A stretch of DNA of 64,000 bases from Paraburkholderia fungorum (lineage in GTDB: Bacteria; Pseudomonadota; Gammaproteobacteria; Burkholderiales; Burkholderiaceae). A program made the translations under genes and the position numbers. Positions within the stretch are counted from its first letter, which is position 1; every line of letters begins with the position of its first letter. The stretch is from assembly GCF_003610895.1 (NCBI RefSeq), contig NZ_MCAS01000011.1:62001-126000 (forward strand). The letters are read 5' to 3'. Shown here piece after piece: positions 8,386-17,061 of this stretch. The notes under the pieces are model-generated. The model had not been told where the DNA came from, searched no databases, and worked only from the letters and a program-made list of their open reading frames with translations.

Positions 8386-9432
8386 TTACGATAGCGCAAT
8401 CAGCGCGTCCTGCGCGATCGAAATTCCGACCGGCGTGCCACGCGCGAGTTCTACGCGGCCGGCGACGTCGATCAGCAAGGCGTCCGGTGCGGCGCCCCCG
8501 ATCGTCAGACGGGTGCGCTCACCGAGAAACGCCGAGCTTTCGATATTGCCGCGCAGTTGCGCGTTGGCCGGGTCGGCAAGATACGCGTCTTCGGGTCGGA
8601 AGAAAAATTCATGTGCCGCGCTTGCGCGCCCGGAGCCTGCGGGCAGCGGCACGGCGCCGCCGATCGTGGTCAGCAGGCCGTCGCGCCGCTCGCCCGCCAG
8701 CCGGTTGATGGTGCCGACAAATTGCGCGACAGTGCGATTCGCCGGGCGGTAATAGATGTCGCGCGGCGACCCGATCTGCTCGATGCGCCCGGCGCTCATC
8801 ACGACGATACGGTCGCCGAGTTCCATTGCTTCGGCCTGGTCGTGGGTCACGTACACGGTTGTGATGCCCAACTCGCGCAGCAACGTATTCATCTCGCTGC
8901 GCAAGGTGTCGCGCAAACGCGCGTCGAGCGCGGTCAGCGGTTCGTCGAGCAGCAGCACGCGGGGTTGCACGGCGAGGGCGCGCGCCAGCGCAACGCGCTG
9001 ACGCTGGCCGCCCGACAGCTGATCGATCGGTTTATCCGCGTGGGCGGTAAGACGCATCATCGCGAGCAATTCGTCGACGCGCTGCCGTGCGATTTCAGCC
9101 TGCACGCGTTTGATTTTCAGACCGTAGCCGATGTTGCCGCGCACGGTCAGGTTCGGAAACAGCGCGTAGCTCTGAAACACCATGCCGACCTGGCGTTTTT
9201 CGATCGGCAGCGCGGTGACGTCTTCGTCGCCGAATGCGATGCCGCCGCCGGCGTCGGGTGTTTCGAGGCCCGCGATCATGCGCAGCGTGGTGGTTTTGCC
9301 GCAACCGGACGGCCCGAGCAGGACCAGCGTCTCACCGGCGCCGATCTGCAGATCGAGCGGTTCGAGCACACGCGTGCCGCGAAACGTTTTCGCGCATTGC
9401 GTGAGCGTGATGGAAACGGAGTCGAGTTTCAT
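8386..9432 (-). CDS. ABC transporter ATP-binding protein, PotA/FbpC type
   Basis: This 348-residue cytoplasmic ATPase has Walker A (GPSGCGKTT), Q-loop (MVFQSYALFPNLTV), signature (LSGGQRQRVALARALA), Walker B (VLLLDEPLTALDA) and a C-terminal TOBE domain of about 110 residues. It energises uptake through the two permeases encoded upstream. The ATG at 9432 overlaps the permease stop by four bases (ATGA), so translation is coupled. The family serves polyamine, ferric iron, thiamine and 2-aminoethylphosphonate importers; the metallophosphoesterase in the operon favours a phosphorus-containing substrate, which is unproven. Confidence 0.9.
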   Translation of the reverse strand: MKLDSVSITLTQCAKTFRGTRVLEPLDLQIGAGETLVLLGPSGCGKTTTLRMIAGLETPDAGGGIAFGDEDVTALPIEKRQVGMVFQSYALFPNLTVRGNIGYGLKIKRVQAEIARQRVDELLAMMRLTAHADKPIDQLSGGQRQRVALARALAVQPRVLLLDEPLTALDARLRDTLRSEMNTLLRELGITTVYVTHDQAEAMELGDRIVVMSAGRIEQIGSPRDIYYRPANRTVAQFVGTINRLAGERRDGLLTTIGGAVPLPAGSGRASAAHEFFFRPEDAYLADPANAQLRGNIESSAFLGERTRLTIGGAAPDALLIDVAGRVELARGTPVGISIAQDALIALS

Positions 9433-10343
9433 GTCGTGGACGTCGGGGTAGGCTTCGAGCGGGAGTCGGCGACGCGTTTCTTTCCCGCGCTGCGCTGGCC
9501 AGTCGCATCGACACCGAGCCATTGCATTGCGACGAGGAGCGGCATCGTCATGATGAAAAACAGAATCGTGTAGGCACTGCCGATTTCGATACGCAAGGAG
9601 GCATAGGTATCGGCGAGACCGACCGGCAGTGTCTTAGTGTCGGGCGTATGCAGCATCCACGTCAGGTTGAATTCACCGATCGAGAGCGTCAGCACCGCCA
9701 GCGCGCCGGCGACGATTCCTGGCCTCGCATTCGGCAGCACGATCGTGACGAAGCGCTGAAAGAAGCTCGCGCCGAGGCTCGCCGCGCCTTCTTCGAGCGT
9801 GCGCAGATCGCTGCTCGCGCAGACGGCGGCAACCGCACGCACCATGAACGGCAGCGTGAACACCACGTGTCCGACGACGATAAACGCGACGCTCATGCGA
9901 AACATCGTGAAGCCGCCATACACCACCAGCAGCGCAAGCGCTGAAGCGAGGCCGGGCAGTGCGATCGGCAACACCAGAAACTCTTCGATGAGGCGCGAGA
10001 TCCGCGTCTTGCTGCGCGCCAGCACGTAGCCGGCGGGCACGCCAGTCAGCAGCGTGATCAGCAGGGTCGCCGCGGCTACTTCGAGCGAGAGAAATACTGA
10101 GCCGTGATACTGCGTCCACACTTCGCCGAGCCAGCGCAGCGTGAGTCCGCTCGATACGCCCTTGAAGTAGTTGACCGTGAGCCCGGCCATGATCGACATC
10201 ACGACCGGTACGATCAGAAACGCACACAGCAGCAGCGTAACGAACCACTGGCCGGCTGCCAGCCAGGTGCGCGACGCCGGTAGCCTGAGACGCCGCGCGC
10301 GCGGCTTTGCAGCGGGCGTCAGGGGAGTACTGATGGAATTCAT
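9429..10343 (-). CDS. ABC transporter permease (second of the pair)
   Basis: This 304-residue membrane protein has about six helices and the permease EAA loop EEGAASLGASFFQRF, which contacts the ATPase. The start at 10343 has AGGA five bases upstream. An ATG at 10379 overlaps the preceding gene by ATGA but lacks its own site, and would add 12 residues. It pairs with the next permease to form the transmembrane channel of a binding-protein-dependent importer. Confidence 0.88.
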   Translation of the reverse strand: MNSISTPLTPAAKPRARRLRLPASRTWLAAGQWFVTLLLCAFLIVPVVMSIMAGLTVNYFKGVSSGLTLRWLGEVWTQYHGSVFLSLEVAAATLLITLLTGVPAGYVLARSKTRISRLIEEFLVLPIALPGLASALALLVVYGGFTMFRMSVAFIVVGHVVFTLPFMVRAVAAVCASSDLRTLEEGAASLGASFFQRFVTIVLPNARPGIVAGALAVLTLSIGEFNLTWMLHTPDTKTLPVGLADTYASLRIEIGSAYTILFFIMTMPLLVAMQWLGVDATGQRSAGKKRVADSRSKPTPTSTT

Positions 10344-10375
10344 CGAAGTCCTGTCATCCGGTTTGGACGTGCGGC

Positions 10376-11200
10376 TCATGCGCTTGCAGCGACTGTCGAG
10401 CCGCTCACGCTACGAGCGAACGCCAGCACGGCCCACGTGACGATGCCGAGCACAATGGACAGGCCCGCCGCGGTCACCATGTTCGCGTTCAGCGTGAACT
10501 CGGTGTAGATGGTCATCGGCAGCACGTCGATGTCGGTGGCCAGCGTGAAGGCGGTGCCGAAGGCGCCCATGGCGGTCGCGAAACATACCGCGCCCGCTGC
10601 GATCAGACCGGGCGACAACGCGGGCAACACGATGTCGCGCGTGATACGCCACGACGAGGCGCCGAGTGAACGCGCGGCCTCTTCGAGCGAGGCATCGAGC
10701 TTGGTTGCCGACGCCATCACGGTAACGATCACGCGCGGAATCGAGAAGTACAGGTAGCCGAGAAAGAGGCCGCTCATCGAGTAGGCGAACACCCAGCGGT
10801 CGCCGGTGAGTTTCAACGACAACGCGCCGATCAACCCCTGGCGTCCCGCCAGCATGATCACCATGAAACCGACCACGACGCCTGGGAATGCCAACGGAAA
10901 CGTCAGCAGCGCGAGCAGCGTGCGCTTGAGCGGAAACTCGCGGCGCGCCAGCAGCAAACCGGCGATCACCGAAAGCACCAGAGTCGCCGCCGTGACCGCC
11001 GCGGACAACATGACGGTCGCGCCGAGACTCGACATGTAGCGCGGATTCGTCAGCATCGCGCGATAGGTCGCGAACGCGTGGCCGTCGCCGCTGATTTGCG
11101 CGAGCACGCCCATCGGCAGCAGCCAGAACGCGATGAAAACCGCCAGCGCCGGCGCGATCAGGGCGACGCGCCAGCGCAGCGGGAACGTAACGTCGTTCAA
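10376..11200 (-). CDS. ABC transporter permease (first of the pair)
   Basis: This 274-residue protein has six predicted membrane helices. Its EAA loop is EEAARSLGASSWRITRDIVL. It belongs to the PotB/CysU-like BPD transporter family and forms a heterodimeric channel with the 9429-10343 product. Its start overlaps the stop of the binding-protein gene by four bases, so the two are translationally coupled. All five importer genes run on one strand with overlaps or short gaps, which indicates one operon controlled by the LacI-type regulator upstream. Confidence 0.88.
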   Translation of the reverse strand: MNDVTFPLRWRVALIAPALAVFIAFWLLPMGVLAQISGDGHAFATYRAMLTNPRYMSSLGATVMLSAAVTAATLVLSVIAGLLLARREFPLKRTLLALLTFPLAFPGVVVGFMVIMLAGRQGLIGALSLKLTGDRWVFAYSMSGLFLGYLYFSIPRVIVTVMASATKLDASLEEAARSLGASSWRITRDIVLPALSPGLIAAGAVCFATAMGAFGTAFTLATDIDVLPMTIYTEFTLNANMVTAAGLSIVLGIVTWAVLAFARSVSGSTVAASA

Positions 11201-12276
11201 TGCATCACCTGTAGATAGCGCTCACCGAAACTGGCCTGTTTCTCGGCCATTTTGCCGAAGTCGACCGGCTTGGCGCGTGCGTAATCGCTTGCGGGCAGGA
11301 ATTTGGCGGCGATATCCGGGGTCATCGCGTTCGCCCGCACCGGGCGCAGGTAGGCTTCGGCCCACAGTTTCTGGCCTTCGTCCGACAGTACGAAATCGAG
11401 CACCTTCTTGCCGTTCGCTTCATGCGGCGCACCCTTCACAAGACTCATCACGTACGGAACGGAGATCGTGCCTTCCTTGGGGATCACGAATTCGACGTTG
11501 GCGTGATCCTTGTATTTCGCGCGATAAGCGTCGAAGTCGTAGTCGAGCAGGATCGGGATTTCGCCGGACATCACGCGCGCATAGGCGGTCTGCTTCGGAA
11601 CGATCGGCGCGTTGGCCTTCAGCTTGCGGAACCAGTCGAGACCTGGCTCGAAGTTATCGAGCGTGCCGCCGAGCGCCTGATTCACCGCAACCGCGCCCGC
11701 GTAGCCGACAAACGCGCTCGACGGGTCGAGGTAGCCGATCATGCCTTTGTACTCAGGTTTGAGCAGGTCGGCCCACGAACGCGGGACCGGTTTGCCTTCG
11801 AGCGCGTCCTTGTTGACGAAAAAGCCCAGCGTGCCCGAGTGGATCGTGAACCAGTAGCCTTGCGGGTCCTTCATGTTCGCCGGAATGTCGTCCCAGTGCG
11901 CGGGCTTGTACGGCTGGATGACGCCTTTGTCTTTCGCCTGGAACGCCGACGACACGCCGAGATACACCACGTCCGCGACAGGGCTCTTCTGTTCGGCCAT
12001 CAGTTGTGCAATCGACTGACCGGAGTTCTTGTTGTCGAACGGTACGCGAATGCCGGTCTTTTGCTGGATTGCCTTGATCTGGCTCGCCCAGTCGGCCCAT
12101 TCAGGCGGGCAGTTGTAGCAGATCGCGGTTTCGTCGGCATGGGCCGCAAGCGGCGTGAAGGCGGCGAACGCGGCGGTAACGATCATGCCGGCCGACAGCG
12201 CGCCGGCCGTGCTGCGGGCAAGGCAGCGCCAGAGCGGTTTGAGCGAAGAAGCAAGACGTGTTGAAGAGCGGATCAC
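11197..12276 (-). CDS. Periplasmic substrate-binding protein of the ABC importer
   Basis: This 359-residue protein has a long signal peptide (cleavage near AAHADE) and then a type-2 periplasmic binding fold like the polyamine/Fe(III)/phosphonate binding proteins (SBP_bac family). A Cys pair, ICYNCPPEW, sits at the mature N-terminus and could form a disulphide. Start: GTG at 12276 with AGGAG seven bases upstream. It is the first gene of the importer operon. About 65 bases upstream, overlapping the end of the regulator gene, lies the GalR-like site 12340-12351. The ligand cannot be read from the sequence. Confidence 0.86.
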   Translation of the reverse strand: MIRSSTRLASSLKPLWRCLARSTAGALSAGMIVTAAFAAFTPLAAHADETAICYNCPPEWADWASQIKAIQQKTGIRVPFDNKNSGQSIAQLMAEQKSPVADVVYLGVSSAFQAKDKGVIQPYKPAHWDDIPANMKDPQGYWFTIHSGTLGFFVNKDALEGKPVPRSWADLLKPEYKGMIGYLDPSSAFVGYAGAVAVNQALGGTLDNFEPGLDWFRKLKANAPIVPKQTAYARVMSGEIPILLDYDFDAYRAKYKDHANVEFVIPKEGTISVPYVMSLVKGAPHEANGKKVLDFVLSDEGQKLWAEAYLRPVRANAMTPDIAAKFLPASDYARAKPVDFGKMAEKQASFGERYLQVMH

Positions 12277-12335
12277 TGCGGGTCTCCTGAAGAGAAGAGA
12301 GCGGGTGGTTTGAGGTTCAACGTAGTAGTAACGGC

Positions 12336-13406
12336 TTATGCAAACGGTTCTTCGGCCGAGGTCGACGCACGCGCGGGCGGATTGTCGGCGCGGTTCGAAA
12401 TCGCCGCGATGGTGGCGCCTTCACGCAAACTGTGCGGCAGCGTCAGGGTGAGCGACGTTTCGCCGAGCGATTCATAGGTGCCGGTTACGCGGGCCAGCAA
12501 GCGACGCCAGGCGGCGCAGCCGATCTCGCGATTCGGCGCACAGACGCTTGCCAGCGGCGGCGACAGCAACTCACCCATGGCGAGTCCGTCGAAGCCGAGA
12601 ATCGACATGTCGTGCGGAATCTGCAGACGCGCCCGTCGCAGTCCGCGCATCACGACCATGGCGAGCAGGTCGTTACTGCAGAAGAGGGCGCTCGGGCGGT
12701 TCGGGCCGCTGGTCAGATGCGCGAGCACGGACGGCGACAGTTCGTCGGCGTTGAAATCGACTTCGAGCGCGGGCGAGGGGGTGAGGCCGGCCTGCTGCAT
12801 CGCCTGCGCGTAGCCGAGATGGCGTTGGCGGGCGCGGTCCGAGGCGGCGAGCGTGCCGGCGAGCATCAGGATGCGGCGATGGCCGTGGGCGATCAGCATG
12901 CGTACGCCGTCGAATGCGGCGAGGCGGTTGTCGACCGAGACCGCCGGACGCCGTACCGTGTCGTTATGCATCAGCACGTAGAGCAGGCCGTCGCGGTCGA
13001 GCTCGTCGAGCAGCGGATGCGTGTCGGCATCGGCGACGGTCAGGATCAGGCCTTCCACGCGATGCTCGCGCAGCGTTTCAATGGCGTGACGTTCGCGGTC
13101 GGCGTCGTATTGCGTGGTCATCAGCATGAGCCGGTAGCCTTGCGCCGCGGCGAGCTCGTCGATGCCTTGCAGGCACTCGGCGAACACGGGGTTGGCGAGC
13201 GTCGGCAGGATCACGCCGATGAGGCGCGTGCGCTCGCCGCGCAGCTGCCGGCCCAGCGGGCTGGGACGGAAGTTGAGGGCTTCGATGGATTGACGCACCT
13301 TGTCGAGCGTGACCGGGTTCACGGTATGCGGCGCGTTGATTGCACGCGAGACCGTAGCGATGGAGAAGCCCGCGTGGGCGGCGACATCTTTGATCGTTGG
13401 AATCAT
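12336..13406 (-). CDS. LacI/GalR-family transcriptional regulator
   Basis: This 356-residue repressor has an N-terminal HTH, TIKDVAAHAGFSIATVSRAI, a hinge helix (RPSPLGRQLRG) and a periplasmic-binding-like effector domain. It lies directly upstream of the importer operon on the same strand and is the obvious local regulator; family members normally release DNA when they bind the imported compound. Two sites fitting GTAANCGNTTNC flank it, one before its own start and one before the binding-protein gene, suggesting autoregulation plus control of the operon. Confidence 0.9.
   Translation of the reverse strand: MIPTIKDVAAHAGFSIATVSRAINAPHTVNPVTLDKVRQSIEALNFRPSPLGRQLRGERTRLIGVILPTLANPVFAECLQGIDELAAAQGYRLMLMTTQYDADRERHAIETLREHRVEGLILTVADADTHPLLDELDRDGLLYVLMHNDTVRRPAVSVDNRLAAFDGVRMLIAHGHRRILMLAGTLAASDRARQRHLGYAQAMQQAGLTPSPALEVDFNADELSPSVLAHLTSGPNRPSALFCSNDLLAMVVMRGLRRARLQIPHDMSILGFDGLAMGELLSPPLASVCAPNREIGCAAWRRLLARVTGTYESLGETSLTLTLPHSLREGATIAAISNRADNPPARASTSAEEPFA
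12340..12351. promoter_or_regulatory. Candidate LacI-family operator before the importer operon
   Basis: GCAAACGGTTCT matches the GalR/LacI consensus GNAANCGNTTNC at all but the last position. It lies 64 bases upstream of the binding-protein start and overlaps the last codons of the regulator gene. Placement suits repression of the importer operon. Confidence 0.45.
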
Positions 13407-13422
13407 GGTTTCCGCTCGAGAT

Positions 13423-13461
13423 GTAAACGTTTTCGTGAGCGGATTATCGGGAACGTTTATG
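13423..13461. promoter_or_regulatory. Candidate LacI-family operators before the regulator gene
   Basis: GTAAACGTTTTC (13423-13434) fits GTAANCGNTTNC exactly, and a weaker site, GGGAACGTTTAT, lies at 13450-13461, 27 bases away. Both are within 60 bases upstream of the regulator start, consistent with autorepression. Confidence 0.55.
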
Positions 13462-13589
13462 ACCTGCTCATGACTCCGATTCTGCTTGCTGGTGGGGGAT
13501 AGCGAGGCGAGGGCCGGGGCTGGATTGCGCCGGTTTGGTGCGCTCGCCGGGCAATGGTAGAATTCGCGTCCACGCGTGGTTCTACCCCT

Positions 13590-13674
13590 GCCGGGGTGAT
13601 GAAATTGGTAAACATAGCGGACTTAAAATCCGCCGCTTCACGGCTTGCCGGTTCGAGTCCGGTCCCCGGCACCA
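13590..13674 (+). tRNA. tRNA-Leu(UAA)
   Basis: This 85-base gene folds as a class-II tRNA. The acceptor stem GCCGGGG/CCCCGGC is followed by A and an encoded CCA, the anticodon loop is CTTAAAA with anticodon TAA at 13624-13626, there is a short variable arm, and the T-arm is GGTTCGAGTCC. It reads leucine UUA (and UUG by wobble). Its 3' half is the integration site of the degraded island to the right: the same 56 bases occur again, altered at several positions, at 19717-19772. Confidence 0.97.
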
Positions 13675-13707
13675 GAACGTATTCTAGATAATTCCAAAGA
13701 AGTCCTG

Positions 13708-13743
13708 AAACCCGCCGAGCGGAAGGACCCGATGGGGTTTTTG
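13708..13743 (+). terminator. Terminator downstream of tRNA-Leu
   Basis: AAACCC (13708-13713) pairs with GGGTTT (13735-13740) around a GC-rich loop, followed by a T run and TTTCCAG. The same arrangement, including GTTTCCAG, follows the tRNA fragment at 19717-19772, so the duplicated segment may include the terminator. Confidence 0.6.
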
Positions 13744-13844
13744 TTTCCAGAATATTCTACGGTTTAGCGTGGACATCCGGGGGTATGTGGGGGTACGTTT
13801 GGGGGGGCACTGAGCTTTTTGCCATCATCTTAAAAAATAGCCCC

Positions 13845-14094
13845 ATGTCGCTGACCGATACTGCCATCTGAAACACCAAGCCGGGCGAGACGCCATAAAA
13901 GCTGTTTGACGGCGCGGCTTGTTCCTGCTTGTCACGCCTGCTGGGCAGCGTTACTGGCGGCTCAAGTTCCGCTTTGCCGGAAAGGAGAAGTTGCTGGCGC
14001 TCGGCGTCTATCCGGACGTTACGCTTGCGGTGGCACGGGGAAAAGGGATGCTGCCCGCAAGAAGTTAGCGGTAGGCGTTGATCCGGCCGAGAAG
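13845..14094 (+). pseudogene. Remnant of a P4-type tyrosine integrase (N-terminal part)
   Basis: Joining three frames gives the arm-binding (DUF4102) start of a P4-family integrase: MSLTDTAI, NTKPGETP, KLFDG, LFLLVTPAGQ, YWRLKFRFAGKEKLLALG, VYPDVTLAVARG, KRDAARKKLAVGVDPAEK. Two stops interrupt it (TGA in place of an Arg codon, TAA in place of Tyr) and at least two frameshifts are needed. The catalytic core is missing after 14094. It lies 170 bases downstream of tRNA-Leu, the usual place and orientation for an integrase of an element inserted in a tRNA 3' end. It is clearly dead. Confidence 0.82.
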
Positions 14095-14290
14095 TACACG
14101 CGAGCACTGATCACCGCAATCATCGCCCGGCAGCGTGCCTGAATCGGTGGCGAAACTAGGCGTTGCCTGTCGGCGAATTCACCGGCAACACCGCAGCGCG
14201 CTGCCGATGGCATGGAAGTAGAAATTCGAATTTCATGACGACCGTCGCTTATTGGCCGGAGACGGTCCGCATGTTTGAGGACAGTACTCC

Positions 14291-14566
14291 CTAGCACTTT
14301 GCCGCGACCATAGCTCCGGCCTCGATATCGATGTAATGCTCCAACCAGTTCATCGCGTCTCCCAAATAGGTATATTCGAGACTTGGGTAATCGCGCGCAT
14401 ACTTCTGGCCCAAGGGGCTCTTTAACCACACATTCACGTTTGGCATCGGCCAACTACTGCTGATCTCCACGATAACATTCCCGCCAGCAAGCTCGGCGTC
14501 GAGTATTTCGCGAAGCGAGCCAGTGAGACGAGGCAAGACTACCGAAAGGTCGTATTCGTAGATCAC
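14291..14566 (-). CDS. Hypothetical protein (island gene)
   Basis: This 91-residue predicted cytosolic protein begins MIYEYDLSVVLPRLTGSLRE and is rich in aromatic and acidic residues, with normal codon use for an accessory gene. I do not recognise a family. The start is GTG at 14566 with only a weak upstream purine stretch. It lies alone between the integrase remnant and the hairpin at 14643-14715. The composition (Trp-, Tyr- and Glu-rich, no low complexity) makes a real or recently real gene likely. Confidence 0.5.
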   Translation of the reverse strand: MIYEYDLSVVLPRLTGSLREILDAELAGGNVIVEISSSWPMPNVNVWLKSPLGQKYARDYPSLEYTYLGDAMNWLEHYIDIEAGAMVAAKC

Positions 14567-14642
14567 ATCCGTCCGAAGGCACGGGAGTTAAGCTGAGTCA
14601 TATTGTTGACGATTCATGGTGCTTTGTTGAAGGTCCGTAATT

Positions 14643-14715
14643 GGTCGAACGCGGAAGTTCGTCGTCGGCCGACGATCAACCTCCCCGACCCAACTCTAAA
14701 CTTCCGCGTTCGACC
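14643..14715. repeat. Large hairpin with 17-bp perfect arms
   Basis: GGTCGAACGCGGAAGTT at 14643-14659 is the exact reverse complement of 14699-14715. The 39-base loop itself contains the 14-bp palindrome TCGTCGGCCGACGA. No T run follows, so it is not a standard terminator. It lies in a gene-free stretch (14567-14843) between two minus-strand genes of the island. Confidence 0.75.
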
Positions 14716-14843
14716 CGCAAGAGACCCTCAACTTTCCCGGTACCGGTCGTTTGTGGGCGTCAGCTATGTCAATTGGCGGTTAGCTGTTGCTCGAAACTCA
14801 CCCGTCAATTCCATGCCAGAACGAGACCAGCGCGTCAGCACGC

Positions 14844-15176
14844 TTATTGTGCTTGCTCGAGCGGCCACACCTCGACCACGCCGTGTGCGACGGCACACGG
14901 CGTCCTCGACACAATCTCCACCGCCTCCGCCAACGTCGCGGCTTCAATTATTGCAAAACCAGCTACAGGCAACGAGGAAGACATAAAAGGACCGGCCTTG
15001 GTCTCAACACGTCCCGCATTGGGGTTTCGAACCTGGACGGGTGTGCCAGCGATCCCCATCAAAACCCCTGATTCGATGAGCTGAGCGTCATGCGCGTGCG
15101 CTGCATCTCGAGCGCGCGCATCGGTCCGATCGTACCCTTCCTGGTCGCCGTATCCGATCGTTATGAATTTAGGCAT
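14844..15176 (-). CDS. YCII-related (YciI-like) domain protein
   Basis: This 110-residue protein has a dimeric ferredoxin-like (YCII) fold: N-terminal strand MPKFITIGYGDQ, an IESGVLMG segment, and a C-terminal VEVWPLEQ strand. Related proteins act as small enzymes or are linked to ECF sigma systems; no activity is established for most. The ATG at 15176 is supported by AAGGAG nine bases upstream; the open frame extends further, but that part has poor coding character. It lies inside the decayed tRNA-Leu island and appears intact. Confidence 0.75.
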   Translation of the reverse strand: MPKFITIGYGDQEGYDRTDARARDAAHAHDAQLIESGVLMGIAGTPVQVRNPNAGRVETKAGPFMSSSLPVAGFAIIEAATLAEAVEIVSRTPCAVAHGVVEVWPLEQAQ

Positions 15177-15587
15177 GTATCGGTCTCCTTGGTTGCTCCT
15201 CACCCCTCTCGAACTCCGAGTAAGGGAGCGATTCAATGCTGTCCCAAACGGCACTTGCCAGATCAAGGTAATGCTGCACCATGTAAGAATTGTCGACCAT
15301 TTGGCTGCGAGTGTCGACCTTCCGATCGTGGCCGAACTGAGCCCGACGACGACCGGCTCTAGTCGACCTATAAGGGACCTTCGGTCTCCTCCAGAGCGGT
15401 CGTTCGGCATGGTCGACGCCCATGCGAACTAGCGATCTGCGAGGCTATCGTGTCCTTCACGAATTCCCCGTCATTGGACACCTCAGAAGCCAGGCAGAGT
15501 GGAGCATATCTTGGAACGACCCCGTCAAAGTTTCCAGGTCGTAGATGCGTCCGCGGCTATCGCCTCGCAATTTGGCAGCGATCCGCT
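15177..15587. other. Gene-poor stretch inside the island
   Basis: Open frames here are short and overlap on several strands without ribosome sites or recognisable protein features. A minus-strand peptide ending SIESLPYSEFERGEEQ near 15200-15300 has a protein-like composition and could be the tail of a lost gene, but I cannot support it further. Confidence 0.4.
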
Positions 15588-15737
15588 TCAGCGGATACCG
15601 CCCGCAGATGGGTAGCCAGCGGCATTGGCAATTGAGGTGTCGACGCCCTGCCACCTGAAATAGTAAACGCCAATGACAATGCATATCACGCAGATCGCCA
15701 ATGCTGCTCCGATCATTTTCTTAGTTGGACGACCCAT
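15588..15737 (-). CDS. Possible small single-helix membrane protein
   Basis: A 49-residue frame starts with a basic segment, MGRPTKK, followed by one hydrophobic helix (MIGAALAICVICIVIGVYYF) and a polar tail. This positive-inside layout suits a small inner-membrane protein. The upstream purine stretch is weak (GGGG about 8 bases before the ATG). No family is recognised. It lies alone on the minus strand of the island. Confidence 0.4.
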   Translation of the reverse strand: MGRPTKKMIGAALAICVICIVIGVYYFRWQGVDTSIANAAGYPSAGGIR

Positions 15738-15931
15738 GAATTGAACCCCATAGTTAGCCCTGGTAGCAGTCGCATTGTCGCCAAGTCCGGTGCAATGGTC
15801 CAGCGCTCGCGATTAGCCGAACGGCGCGCTACGAATGCTCACCTCTTCGGGACACAATTTCGTTGCCCGCGCCGCAATCAAAGGCGCTTGTGGCACGGGC
15901 CTCGTGATCGCCCCGGACAATCCCGCGCTTG

Positions 15932-16411
15932 TTACTTGACAGCAACGGCAGCCAGATGCCCAATCCCATCTGCCGCCTGTACGCCCACGTTCCTCGCGAC
16001 AACGCCTAGTCCGCCCACCACCGTGACGCCTGTGTCGGCCACCTCGAACTCCGTTCCGGCGACCGTGACCGTCCCCTTGATGTGGTCGCTGCCGGCGAGC
16101 GCGCCAAAGAGTATCCGTGCCGCAACGGGGCGTGTCTTGAATTCGTTTACGTGAAGTGCGACCGGAACGCCCGACGCCGTAACCGGAATACCGATCTTCG
16201 TCATCTCTGCATGGAAGGCCCCGAGAAGGTCCGCCTTCGCTTCAGGAGAAATGTCGAACGATCCCGTATCGATCTGCAATTCACTCACACCACCAGTAAG
16301 TGCGACGCTTACATCGTGGCCCCGGTCGGCGGGTAAAGGATTCATGGTGGGCGCTCCCGCGCACGCGGCGAGGAGGAGAACGCAGATCGCTGAAAGCGAG
16401 ATAAAACGCAT
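15932..16411 (-). CDS. Hypothetical lipoprotein, DUF4410-like
   Basis: This 159-residue protein has a signal peptide and lipobox LLAAC (Cys17). The mature part alternates strands and Gly-rich turns (LTGGVSELQIDTGSF, HIKGTVTVAGTEFEV) and resembles DUF4410-type periplasmic lipoproteins. GGAAATACAAA precedes the ATG. It probably sits in the outer membrane facing the periplasm. It has no adjacent partner gene, and its lower GC and island position suggest acquisition with the element. The family call is tentative. Confidence 0.65.
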   Translation of the reverse strand: MRFISLSAICVLLLAACAGAPTMNPLPADRGHDVSVALTGGVSELQIDTGSFDISPEAKADLLGAFHAEMTKIGIPVTASGVPVALHVNEFKTRPVAARILFGALAGSDHIKGTVTVAGTEFEVADTGVTVVGGLGVVARNVGVQAADGIGHLAAVAVK

Positions 16412-17061
16412 TTTGTATTTCCGAATCTATTGTTCAAAAATTGATAACGGCAGTGCCGCGGTCAATGCCTCAGCCACGCAGAGCATCCGAACTTTCAGAC
16501 CGCGGGAGCTGCGGTGTCGTCATCGGCCTGATGACTGAATATCGGCTGTGGGAGATGATTCCTTTAGCGTTCTCGTGTTGCTCGGTTTCAGTTTGGAATA
16601 TGAACGAGACTTGCTCCCGTACACAGCGCCAGTAGTCCGTCCACCATTATCAATGCCAACCCTGCAGGCATTTCCCCCTCGCTGCAATCGTGCAAGTGGA
16701 CACAGATTGTCGCCAATCTAGCTGGTAACGTTGAGCGTCGAAACTGGCCGAACTCTGCCCGATGATGGTCCCTGTTACCTTCAGTCTGCTCGCCAGCGTG
16801 CCAATGAGCGCTCTCAAAGTCCTACAGCCGTTCGCTCATGCATGGTCGGCTGCGACCTCGCTGCCGAAGTTATACGTTTCGACCCGGCCGCTGCCGGTCA
16901 CGCGCTTTCCGAAACTGGTCGAGCGCTGGGCGTTGCTGTATCGCACGAGCATACGGTTCAGATCAGCGTGAACAATGTCGACCGCAAAACCAACTCTGTG
17001 CAGCAACGCACGCCGCAATAGGCCTTGTCTTTACCGCGGGAATTGGCTCCGACCGGAATAC
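16412..17061. other. 650-base stretch with no supportable gene
   Basis: Only short, overlapping frames lie here. A minus-strand stretch near 16840-17018 reads KRVTGSGRVETYNFGSEVA, faintly like the start of DUF2807-type adhesin-like proteins, but stops and frame breaks surround it. It is best regarded as decayed sequence within the island. Confidence 0.4.

Noticed and set aside
15457..15684. 75-codon minus-strand frame in the island
   Set aside because: Cys/Arg/Leu-rich shadow composition; the better-formed membrane peptide at 15588-15737 overlaps it in another frame.
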